64,000 bases of DNA from Roseimaritima ulvae (GCF_008065135.1 NZ_CP042914.1:248001-312000), one strand, 5' to 3'. Positions 36,355-45,945 are shown, numbered from the stretch's first letter. Numbers and translations are program-made. Notes: a model not told the origin generated them from the letters alone.

Positions 36355-37854
36355 TTACTTGCTGGGGATTTCGTTTAACGTGTAGTAGGCGTTGACGTGG
36401 ACCAGCTGTTCATCGTCGGCTGAGCGGATGGCGGTCATGTCGAACTCGTGGACGTGACCTTGCACCAATCCATCGACCTGCAGGTGCGCGGTCAGGCCGT
36501 CCTGGGAAACAATCGCTTTCGTAACCGTGGGCGTGGTCTGGTCGACTTCGGGACTGCCGTAACCCTGGCGGTAAATATGCGTGTAGCTGCTCAGCTGGTA
36601 AGACTGCGGATCGGCGGCGGTTTTCGGATCGACGGGTTTGGTGAAGGTCACCAAAAATCCGTCGGGGCGGGCGTTGATCTGTTTGATTTCAAACGGCGTG
36701 ATGCCGGTCCAGTCCAGTCGCTGCAGAGCGAATTCCCGCGGACCTCGCACCGGCCAGCCGCGGTTAGTGCCACCCACGATCAAGTCACCCTCCGGCGTGA
36801 AGGTATTGGCCAGCAGTCCGGTCGCCAAGCCTTCACGAAACGGATAGCAGGCTCCCTGCCAAACGCCGTTGACCTGTTCCGTCGTCGCTCGCATCACCAC
36901 GCTCAAACTGAAATCGCCGATGAAGATTTGGTTTTCAAACGGACCGAATTTGCCGCCCGTGCGATCGACTACGAAACCCGATATGGATCGTCCCATTTTG
37001 ATGTAGGGAAAGACCACGGCGTAGGGCACCAGTTCTTTTACCCGTTGGCGTTCGATCTCCAACCGCGAGGGCGTATTGGGTTCCACGGCGGGTTTGGTCA
37101 GCGTGTCGGTCAGCTCGTACCAGTTGAAACTGATCGGGTGCCCCATGAAACCGCCCGGCTGCAAGACTTTTAACGAACACGAACCGTTCCAGGGACCCTG
37201 GCTCTCGGCATAAAACATCACTCCGTGTTCGTTGGGACCCACGCCGCCGGGGCTGCGGATGCCGCTGCAGATCGGAATCGTTTCGCCTTCCGGGGTGACT
37301 TTCACACACCAACCGCGAAACGGCACTTTGGAACGATACGATTCCGATAGACACAGCGCAACCCAGACGTTGCCGTCTGCGTCCGGCTTGGAGCCAAACG
37401 CAAATTCGTGATAGTTGCGAAATCCCCAGATGTCGCTGAGCGTTTCGAAGCTGTCGGCGCGGTCGTCGCCGTTGGTGTCGCGAATCCGAGTGACCTCGGC
37501 TTGTTGAGTGATGATGAAGGCGTCGTCGCGGTAGGCGATGCCCATGACTTCGTCCAGGCCAGCGGCATAGCGGTGGTACTGCGGGTTGGGATTTTCATCG
37601 AAGACGCCTTCGACCAGATAGATGTCGCCGCGGCGGGTGCCGATGCCCAGCCGATTGTCGGGCATGACTTCAAAACAACCGGCTTCCAGAGCCATGCCGC
37701 CGGGGATCGGCACTTCGACGATTTTGTAGTACTTGGCTTCTTGTTCCGCCGTGTTCCAGTATTCACCCAGGGGCTGAGCCGCCAGTGGGGAGGCGAACAG
37801 TCCGGCGAATAAAAAGCTTGCCAGAATCGAAGTATGCGCAGGTCGTGTTGTCAT
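36355..37854 (-). CDS. Exported sorbosone/glucose-dehydrogenase-like beta-propeller protein
   Basis: The protein has 499 residues with a signal peptide ending near SPLAAQ. The body looks like the PQQ-type sorbosone dehydrogenase propeller found in planctomycetes, with segments such as IPGGMALEAGCFEVMPDNRL, VMGIAYRDDAFIITQQAEVT, NGDDRADSFETLSDIWGFRN and HGVMFYAESQGPWNGSC. It starts 5 bases after the stop of the multi-CxxCH cytochrome gene. A dehydrogenase domain and CxxCH modules are often fused in this lineage; here they are separate but adjacent, so electrons from sugar oxidation may pass to the cytochrome. Substrate unknown. Confidence 0.82.
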   Translation of the reverse strand: MTTRPAHTSILASFLFAGLFASPLAAQPLGEYWNTAEQEAKYYKIVEVPIPGGMALEAGCFEVMPDNRLGIGTRRGDIYLVEGVFDENPNPQYHRYAAGLDEVMGIAYRDDAFIITQQAEVTRIRDTNGDDRADSFETLSDIWGFRNYHEFAFGSKPDADGNVWVALCLSESYRSKVPFRGWCVKVTPEGETIPICSGIRSPGGVGPNEHGVMFYAESQGPWNGSCSLKVLQPGGFMGHPISFNWYELTDTLTKPAVEPNTPSRLEIERQRVKELVPYAVVFPYIKMGRSISGFVVDRTGGKFGPFENQIFIGDFSLSVVMRATTEQVNGVWQGACYPFREGLATGLLANTFTPEGDLIVGGTNRGWPVRGPREFALQRLDWTGITPFEIKQINARPDGFLVTFTKPVDPKTAADPQSYQLSSYTHIYRQGYGSPEVDQTTPTVTKAIVSQDGLTAHLQVDGLVQGHVHEFDMTAIRSADDEQLVHVNAYYTLNEIPSK

Positions 37855-37859
37855 TCGAT

Positions 37860-40682
37860 CTACCAGATGTACTCGAGCTGGAGGGTGGTTTTTTCGGGAC
37901 CGATGGTCAGCGGGATTTGCAACTGTTTGCCTGTGGGCGTTTCGAGGATACGGCCTTGGTGAGCGTCATCGATATGGAGCCGCAGCTTGTCGCCGATCAG
38001 GAAACTGCCCGGGTGCGTTTCGTCGTTACGGATGTCTGCGGCGGAGGCCAGGCGGAACACGACGTCGGCGTGCGGTTGCGGCGAGGAGAAGGTCAACGTC
38101 CGCAAGATCCGCGAGGTATCAGGACCGTCGGCAGGAGCGTCGTGCGGGAAGTCGGTCACTTCGATATCGTTGTAGCGATACATGAACGTGGGACGTTGCA
38201 GTTCGTCCAGCGTGTAGCCTTTAAAATGGTGTGTGGGCGGGCGACCATCATCGACCGGCCAGGGTTCGCTGGCGCTGTCCAGTTCGGGACCGGGTTCGAA
38301 ACGCACGAGGTCGTGACCGAGCGGTTGCACGGTGCCGTGTCCCTGGCTGCCCCAGACGCCGCCGGGGTTGGCGAATTTCCCTTTCCAGATCATGCCGATC
38401 CGCATCTGTTCGGCGTCGTAGGCCAAGTTCACACCGGCCGGGTAACCGACACCGATGCCGCGTTTGCCGATGCTTTGGTAGCTGCGCCGCAGCATCACGG
38501 CTTCGTCGCCGGCCAGCAGCTCGATCGGTTTACGGACCAAGCCTTGGGGCACGCGAGCTTGTCGGCCTTCTTCCAAATACAGCCACAACGCCTCCAACTG
38601 CTGCGACGTGTCGCCGTCCAAGATGTCTTTGCGCATAGCTTGGCCGCCCGGCCAGAAGGTGGGCATCACGGTGCCCGGGTTAAATCGTTGCGGGTCGCGC
38701 ATGTAGTGATAGAACCAATCCTTGTGCAGCCGCTCACCCATTTCCGTAAGGTCCAACGCCGGCATCGTGGAGGCGGGTTTTTGGCGGAAGTTGTGGCAGG
38801 CCACGCAGTTCAGCCCCTTGGAACCGACCATTTCATGTCCGGATTTGCGAGCTTCTTTTGCATCGTCGAAATCGCCGTGAGAGACATCGGGCAGTTGGTC
38901 GACGCGCTGGAACAGGTCGACCAGATGAGCAACATTGTCGGCACCGTACTGGGGCATGCGAGTGTGCATGTAGGGACGCGACGAGCGACCGCTGACAAGT
39001 ACTTGGCGCATCCACTTGGGTTGTAGTTTGGCACCGATGCCGGTCAACCGCGGCGGGATGCGACCCTGGGGGCCGAGGTTGGGATTGGCGGTTTGGAAGT
39101 AGGCGTCGCGCAGGTTGGAAACGCCCCCCTGCCCGTCACGCTGGTGACAAGCGATGCAGTTCAGCGCCGTCAGCGTCACGGCGATCTGCTGCTGATCGTT
39201 GAGGTTCTCGGGAGCTTGTTCGATGGCGGCTTGGATCTGACTTCGTTGTTCCGCGTCGAGCGTATATCGCGGCCACGGTCCGATGGATTTGGAAAGGCAA
39301 CCCTTGTCGGCCACTGCGGCCGCGAGTGCCGGAAAATCGCGTCGCCCGCGTGGACCGCCTTGAGGGTGACACTGATTGCAGCCCAAGCGATCGAATTGCC
39401 GTCGACCGGCGGCGGCCAGTTTGCGATCGAGCTGGAACGGGGCGTGACTCGGGGCGTCCGCTGATATGTCGGCAGGCGACAGCAAGTAGTTAGCGATGTC
39501 GATGGCTTCCCAGTGCGTCAGCTTCAGGTTGGGCATGCGTCCGCCGGGGCGGGCGGCGTGGGGGTCTTCCAAAAATTCAACCAAGCCGTCGAGGTTGTAT
39601 TTGTCCGCCGGGGTGTCCAGCGAGATCGAATCTTCCGGCAATGTTTCCTTGCCGTGGGCGTCGCGGGGCGAATGACAGGCGACGCAGCCGACCGAATGAA
39701 ACAACGCCTCGCCGCGATGGGCCGCTTCGGCGTCGAGCGGTTGGCGGTGAAAGGCTGTGTCGCCGAGGGAGACCAGGTAGTGGGTGATTTGTCGAGCGGT
39801 GGTGCGGCGGGAGTCCTCATCCAGGGAAGCCATCAAGTCGGGCATTTGCGTGCCGGGTTTGACGGCCTGCGGATCGGCGATGAAGCGTTCGATGTATTGC
39901 GGGTCGATCTTGCCGCTGCCCCAGGCCAGCCGAGGCGCATGCTGTGGAGCAGCCACGGTGGGCAGGGAGCCGCGTTGGTGGCAGGCATGGCAGTTGAAGG
40001 CATCCAGCCAGACCAATCCTTGCAGTTCGTCGCTGAGGCTCGGCTGCGGGGAGTCAAGCGTCGCCGCAAGGGCGGGCTGTGTGGTGCCCGTGGCTTTGAT
40101 TTCGATCAGATACTTGACCAGGTCCAGCAGTTGTTGACGGTTGGCCAATTGGTCGACCAAGTCATCCGGCATGATGGATGTTTTGTTGGGCACGACCTCT
40201 TCGATATCTTCCTGCTGCAGCTTGATCTGTTTGGGCTCGGTCGATCCGCTGCTGAGGATCAGCAGGTCGTCGGTTTCACTGAGGATGTGTCCGGTGTGGA
40301 TCTCACCCCCCACGGTCAGTGCCGAAACGGATTCAAAACCTTTGCGGATGGTTTTGGAAGGGAACAGCAGGGCTTCGACCAAATGCTCGTCGGTCGTATC
40401 GGCGGCCAACGCGGTCAGATCGGGAGCGAGTTTGTGTTGTCCGGCGATGTGGCATTTGGCACAGGCCAGCTTAGCCTGAGGGAACAGGATGGCCCCCCGC
40501 ACCGCATCGCCCTTCTCGCGGGCGGCCTTGGCCAGCACGGCCACGCCTTCGGCCTTCAGGTTCTCGGACAGCGTTTGTGCAGGAGCCTCCGAACAAACGA
40601 AGGCGAACATTAGAATGCTCGCCGAGAGCAGCCTTGATGGAAAACGCGTTTTCGATTCGGACGTGGGATGCTGATGCGTCAC
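37860..40682 (-). CDS. Periplasmic multi-CxxCH cytochrome c protein
   Basis: The protein has about 940 residues from a GTG at 40680-40682 (a TTG lies just before), with a signal peptide near SASILMFAFVCSEAPAQ. Six haem-binding motifs are visible: CAKCH (about 75), CHACH (232), CVACH (334), CNQCH (436), CIACH (510) and CVACH (627). The first part matches the planctomycete haem-binding domain (TIGR02603-like) with the ESVSALTVGGEIHTGHI type sequence. The last 250 residues have no CxxCH and look like a beta-rich sugar-binding region. It is co-transcribed with the dehydrogenase-like gene downstream. Confidence 0.9.
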   Translation of the reverse strand: MTHQHPTSESKTRFPSRLLSASILMFAFVCSEAPAQTLSENLKAEGVAVLAKAAREKGDAVRGAILFPQAKLACAKCHIAGQHKLAPDLTALAADTTDEHLVEALLFPSKTIRKGFESVSALTVGGEIHTGHILSETDDLLILSSGSTEPKQIKLQQEDIEEVVPNKTSIMPDDLVDQLANRQQLLDLVKYLIEIKATGTTQPALAATLDSPQPSLSDELQGLVWLDAFNCHACHQRGSLPTVAAPQHAPRLAWGSGKIDPQYIERFIADPQAVKPGTQMPDLMASLDEDSRRTTARQITHYLVSLGDTAFHRQPLDAEAAHRGEALFHSVGCVACHSPRDAHGKETLPEDSISLDTPADKYNLDGLVEFLEDPHAARPGGRMPNLKLTHWEAIDIANYLLSPADISADAPSHAPFQLDRKLAAAGRRQFDRLGCNQCHPQGGPRGRRDFPALAAAVADKGCLSKSIGPWPRYTLDAEQRSQIQAAIEQAPENLNDQQQIAVTLTALNCIACHQRDGQGGVSNLRDAYFQTANPNLGPQGRIPPRLTGIGAKLQPKWMRQVLVSGRSSRPYMHTRMPQYGADNVAHLVDLFQRVDQLPDVSHGDFDDAKEARKSGHEMVGSKGLNCVACHNFRQKPASTMPALDLTEMGERLHKDWFYHYMRDPQRFNPGTVMPTFWPGGQAMRKDILDGDTSQQLEALWLYLEEGRQARVPQGLVRKPIELLAGDEAVMLRRSYQSIGKRGIGVGYPAGVNLAYDAEQMRIGMIWKGKFANPGGVWGSQGHGTVQPLGHDLVRFEPGPELDSASEPWPVDDGRPPTHHFKGYTLDELQRPTFMYRYNDIEVTDFPHDAPADGPDTSRILRTLTFSSPQPHADVVFRLASAADIRNDETHPGSFLIGDKLRLHIDDAHQGRILETPTGKQLQIPLTIGPEKTTLQLEYIW

Positions 40683-40708
40683 CAAACGTTCTCCGGGATT
40701 CTGAGTTT

Positions 40709-40733
40709 CGTAGCTACGCTCGCCAGAGCGTGG
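40709..40733. repeat. CGTAGCTACGCTCGCCAGAG dispersed repeat
   Basis: CGTAGCTACGCTCGCCAGAG with CGTGG following begins with the palindrome CGTAGCTACG, and a second GTAGCTACG lies at about 40764. Such sequences are familiar short intergenic repeats in planctomycete genomes (from memory). It lies in the 240-base divergent gap between the cytochrome gene and the DUF3419 gene. Confidence 0.45.
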
Positions 40734-40921
40734 GGACCGACACGATCCACCGCGAACGCGACGGTAGCTACGATGCGCAGTCCACTGGGTGCCTTCTCGA
40801 CAATGCTGGAAAACGCCTGGAAATATCGCTAGATTTGCGCATCCTCACGCGTCCCATTGGTCTCCTATTCTAGCAACGGCGAAACACAACGATAGCTCCG
40901 AAATGCAAAGGCGGCCGTTTG

Positions 40922-42052
40922 ATGTCCATGGAACTTGATTCCAAACTCGCAGACGATGCGATTCAGCTGCGGGCTGAGTTCGACTTCGTCCGATACGCGA
41001 ACTGTTGGGAGGACGCCGATCTGCTCGTGCAAGCGCTGCGGCCGGGACCCAATAAGCGAATCCTTTCCATCGCTTCGTCGGGCGACAATTCACTGGCCCT
41101 GCTGGCTACGGGTGCCGAAGTGGTCGCCGCCGATTTAAATGCCGCCCAGTTGGCTTGTGTGGAGCTCCGCTGTGCTGCGTTTCGGCATCTCGAATATGAG
41201 CAACTGCTCGCGTTCTTGGGAGTCCATGCGTCTGTCGATCGATTGAGCACTTACCAGCGACTGCAGCAGGACCTAACCGCTGAATCGAAAGCATTTTGGT
41301 CTCAGAGGGAGCCGGAGATCACCCGGGGAATCATCCACATCGGCAAATTCGAAACGTACTTTCAGACATTTCGCACACGCGTCTTGCCGCTGATCCACGG
41401 CCCGAAAACGATTGCCCGCATGTTGCAAGCGAAAACCGAAGAGGAGCGAATCGTGTTTTGGAATGAGACTTGGAACAATCGCCGCTGGCGGCTGCTGTTG
41501 CGTGTGTTCTTTAGCCGCTTCTTGATGAGCCGCATGGGACGTGATCCAGAATTTTTCCGTTATGTCGAGGGTTCGATCGGAGACCAAATTCAGAAGCGTA
41601 CACGGCATGCCTTGTGTGCTCTGCCGACCGATTCGAATCCGTATCTTATGTACATTGCCACCGGTAATTTTTCGAACGCATTACCCCGGTATCTACAGCG
41701 TTCGAACTTCGAAAAGATTCGCGATGGGCTGGACCGTTTGACGCTCTACCACGGACCCATCGAACAGGCCGCCGCCGTGCATGGCGAGGCAGGTTTCGAT
41801 GGATACAACCTTTCCGATATTTTCGAATACGTCAGCGACTCCACCACTCAGACTGTTTATGGTGAGCTTGTTCAGCAGGCGAATGCGGGTGCGCGGCTAG
41901 CTTATTGGAACGCGTTTGTGCCCAGGTCCTGCCCTGAGCAGTACCGAGATCGAGTCAAGCGGCTGACCGAACAGTCGGCGGAATTGTTTGCGCAGGATAA
42001 GGCCTTTTTCTATGGGCATTTTGAATTGGATGAGGTGCAAGTCCCCGTTTGA
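40922..42052 (+). CDS. btaA: DUF3419 family protein, BtaA-like AdoMet:diacylglycerol 3-amino-3-carboxypropyltransferase
   Basis: The protein has 376 residues. The family signature is clear: FVRYANCWEDADLLVQALRP, RILSIASSGDNSLALLATGA and VVAADLNAAQLACVELR, which is the AdoMet-binding core of BtaA-type enzymes, and later GNFSNALPRYLQ and YNLSDIFEY. BtaA transfers the aminocarboxypropyl group of AdoMet to diacylglycerol, the first step to betaine lipids. No btaB N-methyltransferase is next to it. It converges on the biosynthetic cluster at 42224-57955, and its product could be a head group or substrate there (inference). The ATG at 40922 is used; ATG 40928 is also possible. Confidence 0.82.
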   Translation: MSMELDSKLADDAIQLRAEFDFVRYANCWEDADLLVQALRPGPNKRILSIASSGDNSLALLATGAEVVAADLNAAQLACVELRCAAFRHLEYEQLLAFLGVHASVDRLSTYQRLQQDLTAESKAFWSQREPEITRGIIHIGKFETYFQTFRTRVLPLIHGPKTIARMLQAKTEEERIVFWNETWNNRRWRLLLRVFFSRFLMSRMGRDPEFFRYVEGSIGDQIQKRTRHALCALPTDSNPYLMYIATGNFSNALPRYLQRSNFEKIRDGLDRLTLYHGPIEQAAAVHGEAGFDGYNLSDIFEYVSDSTTQTVYGELVQQANAGARLAYWNAFVPRSCPEQYRDRVKRLTEQSAELFAQDKAFFYGHFELDEVQVPV

Positions 42053-42064
42053 TCGCGTCTAATG

Positions 42065-42189
42065 CTGCACTCTCCCGCAAGCGGGAGGGTCGGGCTCTCA
42101 GGCCCGGGGAGGGTCTGCAATACAAAGAATAAGAATCCGAAAAGCCTTCTCCGGTCCTTCAGCCCAACTCTACCAGAGGGAGAGTGAAG
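42065..42189. repeat. Diverged two-hairpin repeat in a convergent gap
   Basis: CACTCTCCCGCAAGCGGGAG and GGTCGGGCTCTCAGGCCCGG form the left hairpins, then an AT-rich middle, then CTCTACCAGAGGGAGAGTG at the right. It is laid out like the elements at 15373-15490 and 32449-32565 but with lower similarity. It fills the gap between btaA-like and the first PEP-synthase-like gene. Confidence 0.65.
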
Positions 42190-42223
42190 GGGCATGCCGG
42201 AATGGCGCACGGCTTGTTCCGGC

Positions 42224-44992
42224 CTACAGCTGCCACGACTCATCCACAATCGTGACGGTTCCGGTTCGGCCGTCCATCTTGATCGATTGACCCGATTGCA
42301 GTTTGGTTGTCAGGCCTTGAATCCCGACAATCGTGGGAATGCCCATTTCACGAGCCACAATCGCCGAGTGGGAAAGTAAGCTTCCGCGTTCGACCAAAAT
42401 TCCGGCGAAGGCTGGAAAGAACGGCACCCAGCCGGGGTCGGTTCGTTCAGCCACCAAGATGTCTCCTTTGAAATAACTGTCCGTGGCCGGATCATGCACG
42501 ATTTGAGCTCGCCCGCTGACCACGCCTGGGCAACAGCCTGTGCCGGTCAATGAAGGTTCCGACGCCTGCTCATTCGAAGGCGGTAGCTGGCAAAAGTCAT
42601 TGTCGTGGTAGGCCATACCATGAGTTTCAAATCGATCGCCAGGTGGTGGCGAAAATTCTTGACGGTAGGTTTCGTATTCGCGCCGGCGGCAGTTTGCCAG
42701 GCCACGCAGGTCGGTGGACACAGCCGTGCCTTTGACAAAATCCCAAACCTCGTCGATCGTCAGATAGAAGATGTCCTCGCGCCCGTCCAGAATGTTTTCG
42801 TCGGCAAAATGCTGGCCCATCGAACGCAGCATGCGTCGCAGGATGCCGTAGATGCGGGTGCGGGCAAATCGCATGTTCTCACGATTGCGCACACCGGTTC
42901 GGGCGTTTTTCAAAACCCATCGAAACAGCAACCGTCGCGGAAACCAACTGCGCGAATTCGACAACGCTTGAGCCACTTGTTGTTCCGCTTGACTGCGAAT
43001 CGTTTGCTCACGTTGCTCCATGTCCGACAGATCATGCAGCGAAGTATTTTCGCATTGCAGGTAGCCTCGCAGGATTTTGTAGAGACGTTCGGGTCGATCT
43101 TGGTAGGAAAACGACTCCAGCTTCAACTCGTTGGCGCAGCGAAGTCCGAATTGCTCGAGGTAGATCGCCATCTGTTGATTGAATTTGCTGAACTTTGGTT
43201 CCGCGGCGATTTGCCGGGGCAGTTGCTCGAGGGGATCGTTAACGATCCGGTCGAACAGGTCCTGGTTTTCGCGGGCGGTTTGAGCCATTCGCAGCAGTAG
43301 CTTGGCGGGTTCGTCACTTTGCAGTCCGCCCTGTCCGCAAATCAACCCGTTCTGCAGCGATGCATCGCCACACCAGCGTTCACACAGTTTTCGTAAGACG
43401 CCGTAAAACACCATTACGTAAAAGTCGTTGATGATCGGCGCTTTCCAATTCCACAGCATCTTCCGCTCCATCATCTCGTACAGACGAGCCATCTCATGCG
43501 GCGGGATCACGCTGAAGTCGATCTGGGTCCACTCGTCGTAGTAGCGATAGAAATGCTGCTCGAACCGTTTGACGATCGTCTGAATTCGCAAAAAGTTCCA
43601 GCTTGAACGCAACAGCAGCTTGAGCAAGGCCGGGAGATCGACAAACCAGCGACGCAGTCGCCCTGCGGGTGGCGGTGTTTCATCGAGAAACAGCGATTGT
43701 TTCAGGCCCATCATCGATTCCATAAAGCCCCGGTTGTAGTTGTAGCCGGGGAACATCCGCACCAAGCGATACCAGTTCTTCAAGTTGTAATAGACTCGGC
43801 CATGGAACAGGCCCAGCATGTTGTCGAACGCGTCACGGTGTTGGTCGACAACTTTGGGGGAAATCCCCATGACTTCGGAAAAGCAGTGATAGACAATCGA
43901 GTAGGCATGACGAATGAAGCTGAACGTCATCGGCGTGGTCACGCCTGAATAGCTTTCGATAATATTGCTGTTGTCCCAAACGATATGATTTCCGCGTTCG
44001 GGGATCGGCGGTTGGACGACGTTTTGAGTGGGGAGCACGGTTACCGGCCGTGCCTGTAGAAAGTACCAGCGTCCATCGCCATCGAAACAGAACTCAATGT
44101 CTTGCGGGCCGCCGAGCTGCTGTTCGACATCGATCGCCGCCCGTGCGAGCTCGACCGCTTCCAAATCCGATAGCGAAGCAAGTTGTTGTGTCTCTGGGGT
44201 GACATCCGACTGTCGCAGTGGCTGCCAAGCCTTGGGACTGACGTTGCCGTCTGGTTGCCGGTTGCACGAAGGCAGTATCTGGTGGGGTTTGGCGACGATC
44301 TCCGAACGGACGGAAAAGTCACTGCGACGAACGTAAAATGAGTCGGCGGGAAAGCCTCGGCTGACCAATCCTTCGCCAATGCCGAACAATGAATGGATGA
44401 CAACCGATTCCTGGCTGCCGGTGAGGGGATCACAAGTGAAACACACACCCGAACGCGTGGCGCGGATCATCCGCTGCACAATCACGGCCATTGAAACGTC
44501 CAGCAGTGGGAGCCCGTGGGCGTGCCGGTACGCGATGGCACTGGGACTGATCGCGGACAGCCAAACCGTTTTGATGGCCGCTGCAATGGATCGATGGTCA
44601 GCAATGCCAAGCAGGCTGTCGTGGATTCCCGCGAACGAATGTTTGCCGCCGTCTTCCGCAACCGACGAGGATCGCACGGCGGCCATTTTGCCATCGCCAA
44701 TACAGTGGCAATGGACCCGCTTCAGCTCGTCCAGTAGGTCCGGTGGAAACTCAAACGCCTGGATGGGTTCAGCTAATTCGGTCGCTTGCCGCGTCGCTGA
44801 TTTTACATCGTTGACGGTGTCGATGGGACCAATCGCCCCGGTCAATACGTCCGCCGAGATCACGTAAAAAGCCGGTACACGCCAACCGGATTGTGTCAGC
44901 CGAATCAAGCCAGCCGCTTTGCCGCCGATGTGGTTCGCGTCCGCTTCGGCCGATGCATCGGTACTCGAAATGATCAATGGCAAGGGCATCAC
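42224..44992 (-). CDS. PEP-synthase/pyruvate-phosphate-dikinase-like enzyme A of the biosynthetic cluster
   Basis: The protein has 922 residues. The N-terminal ATP-grasp part (PPDK-N type) shows IGGKAAGLIRLTQSGWRVPA, VRSSSVAEDGGKHSFAG, IVQRMIRATRSGVCFTCDP and the strand DIEFCFDGDGRWYFLQARPV. The C-terminal swivelling domain has GRAQIVHDPATDSYFKGDIL and LLSHSAIVAREMGIPTIVG, with the phospho-carrier His at about 875. The middle 450 residues differ from PEP synthase and lack its PEP-binding barrel. This is the layout of rifampicin phosphotransferase and of the prodigiosin/tambjamine condensing enzymes PigC/TamQ. It starts at GTG 44992 (GTGA overlap with the upstream stop); ATG 44989 is an alternative. 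I infer an ATP-driven phosphorylation or condensation of a lipid-like substrate. Confidence 0.85.
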   Translation of the reverse strand: MMPLPLIISSTDASAEADANHIGGKAAGLIRLTQSGWRVPAFYVISADVLTGAIGPIDTVNDVKSATRQATELAEPIQAFEFPPDLLDELKRVHCHCIGDGKMAAVRSSSVAEDGGKHSFAGIHDSLLGIADHRSIAAAIKTVWLSAISPSAIAYRHAHGLPLLDVSMAVIVQRMIRATRSGVCFTCDPLTGSQESVVIHSLFGIGEGLVSRGFPADSFYVRRSDFSVRSEIVAKPHQILPSCNRQPDGNVSPKAWQPLRQSDVTPETQQLASLSDLEAVELARAAIDVEQQLGGPQDIEFCFDGDGRWYFLQARPVTVLPTQNVVQPPIPERGNHIVWDNSNIIESYSGVTTPMTFSFIRHAYSIVYHCFSEVMGISPKVVDQHRDAFDNMLGLFHGRVYYNLKNWYRLVRMFPGYNYNRGFMESMMGLKQSLFLDETPPPAGRLRRWFVDLPALLKLLLRSSWNFLRIQTIVKRFEQHFYRYYDEWTQIDFSVIPPHEMARLYEMMERKMLWNWKAPIINDFYVMVFYGVLRKLCERWCGDASLQNGLICGQGGLQSDEPAKLLLRMAQTARENQDLFDRIVNDPLEQLPRQIAAEPKFSKFNQQMAIYLEQFGLRCANELKLESFSYQDRPERLYKILRGYLQCENTSLHDLSDMEQREQTIRSQAEQQVAQALSNSRSWFPRRLLFRWVLKNARTGVRNRENMRFARTRIYGILRRMLRSMGQHFADENILDGREDIFYLTIDEVWDFVKGTAVSTDLRGLANCRRREYETYRQEFSPPPGDRFETHGMAYHDNDFCQLPPSNEQASEPSLTGTGCCPGVVSGRAQIVHDPATDSYFKGDILVAERTDPGWVPFFPAFAGILVERGSLLSHSAIVAREMGIPTIVGIQGLTTKLQSGQSIKMDGRTGTVTIVDESWQL

Positions 44993-45945
44993 AGGGTTCC
45001 GCTAAATTGGATTCCGAACGTCCGCACCAACTCGATTGCTAAAGCGATATCGAATGCCACGATGTAGACCCCCGCATAAATACTTAATCGATGAGCGGTG
45101 GTTGTGGAAGTTTGGAAACGATACTGAATGACGCCGACCAAGCAGACCATGAACAGGGCCACGATCAAACCATAAAACCAGAGGCTTAATCCTAGATGAT
45201 ACGCGACCAACGAAACCAGCACCGTGTCGATCATCCGCACGACCAGTACTAGATAAGCCGCCCCATAGGTCCCGAAGATGCGTGTGTAGGAATCCAGCCC
45301 TTCCCGTTCGTCCTCGGGTACACGGATCTTACGGGAAATCTCCCAGTTGAACGCCAGGAAGTAGTTGACGCCCGAATACAGCAGATACCAAACGGGGATT
45401 TGCCAAAGGAAACGCTTGGTCGCAAAACTCCAGATCGTCATTGCTAACAGGGGCATGATCAGCATGTGGACGGATGCGTACAACAGAAAACGTCGCTTGA
45501 GCCATTCGCCTAAGAAGAACTCTTTCAGCATTAACAGGCTAAAGCAAAATGCGATCAGCAGCGAAAGCACCGCGGCAGGTCCGGCAATCGCCGCCAAGGC
45601 AAACTCAACGGCAATCGCTGCCGCAGCGAGCCACTTCAGCTCATTCAGCGTGACCACGTTTCGCTGCAGGACTCGGTCGGGGAAATGCCGGCAATCGTCG
45701 AGGTAGTCTTTGTGGTCATCAAAGATGCGTATATGCAGAAAGAAACACAGCAGTGTCAGGCAACCACACAGCGTACTGTAGTCGTACCGCATTGGTTCGC
45801 CGGGATGGCAGAGCGCATGCGCTAAGAACTGGTTGGACGAATAAAAGCTGAGGATCAACAGGCAATTGCCGAGCAGCGGGAAACGCTCTCGCAGGTAGGC
45901 CAGCAATCGGCTGGGAAGCGCGGCGTGTTCCTCAACCCTATTCAT
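44989..45945 (-). CDS. UbiA-like integral membrane prenyltransferase-type protein
   Basis: The protein has 318 residues and about eight membrane helices. The loop after helix 2 has RIFDDHKDYLDD (Asp76, Asp77, Asp80, Asp83), the place and style of the first aspartate motif of UbiA enzymes. A second acidic loop, NWEISRKIRVPEDEREGLDS (residues 200-219), fits the second motif. UbiA enzymes join a prenyl diphosphate, or in some branches another activated group, to an acceptor within the membrane. It overlaps both neighbours by four bases. The family call is fairly likely but the motifs are not canonical, so acceptor and donor are open. Confidence 0.7.
   Translation of the reverse strand: MNRVEEHAALPSRLLAYLRERFPLLGNCLLILSFYSSNQFLAHALCHPGEPMRYDYSTLCGCLTLLCFFLHIRIFDDHKDYLDDCRHFPDRVLQRNVVTLNELKWLAAAAIAVEFALAAIAGPAAVLSLLIAFCFSLLMLKEFFLGEWLKRRFLLYASVHMLIMPLLAMTIWSFATKRFLWQIPVWYLLYSGVNYFLAFNWEISRKIRVPEDEREGLDSYTRIFGTYGAAYLVLVVRMIDTVLVSLVAYHLGLSLWFYGLIVALFMVCLVGVIQYRFQTSTTTAHRLSIYAGVYIVAFDIALAIELVRTFGIQFSGTL

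Noticed and set aside
37785-39026. A 413-residue plus-strand frame
   Set aside because: It is antisense to the multi-CxxCH cytochrome gene, which has clear haem motifs. High GC third positions commonly give such long shadow frames.
42224-44992. Housekeeping PEP synthase (ppsA) or pyruvate phosphate dikinase
   Set aside because: The C-terminal PEP/pyruvate-binding barrel is absent and the swivelling histidine domain is at the very end, so central metabolic function is unlikely.
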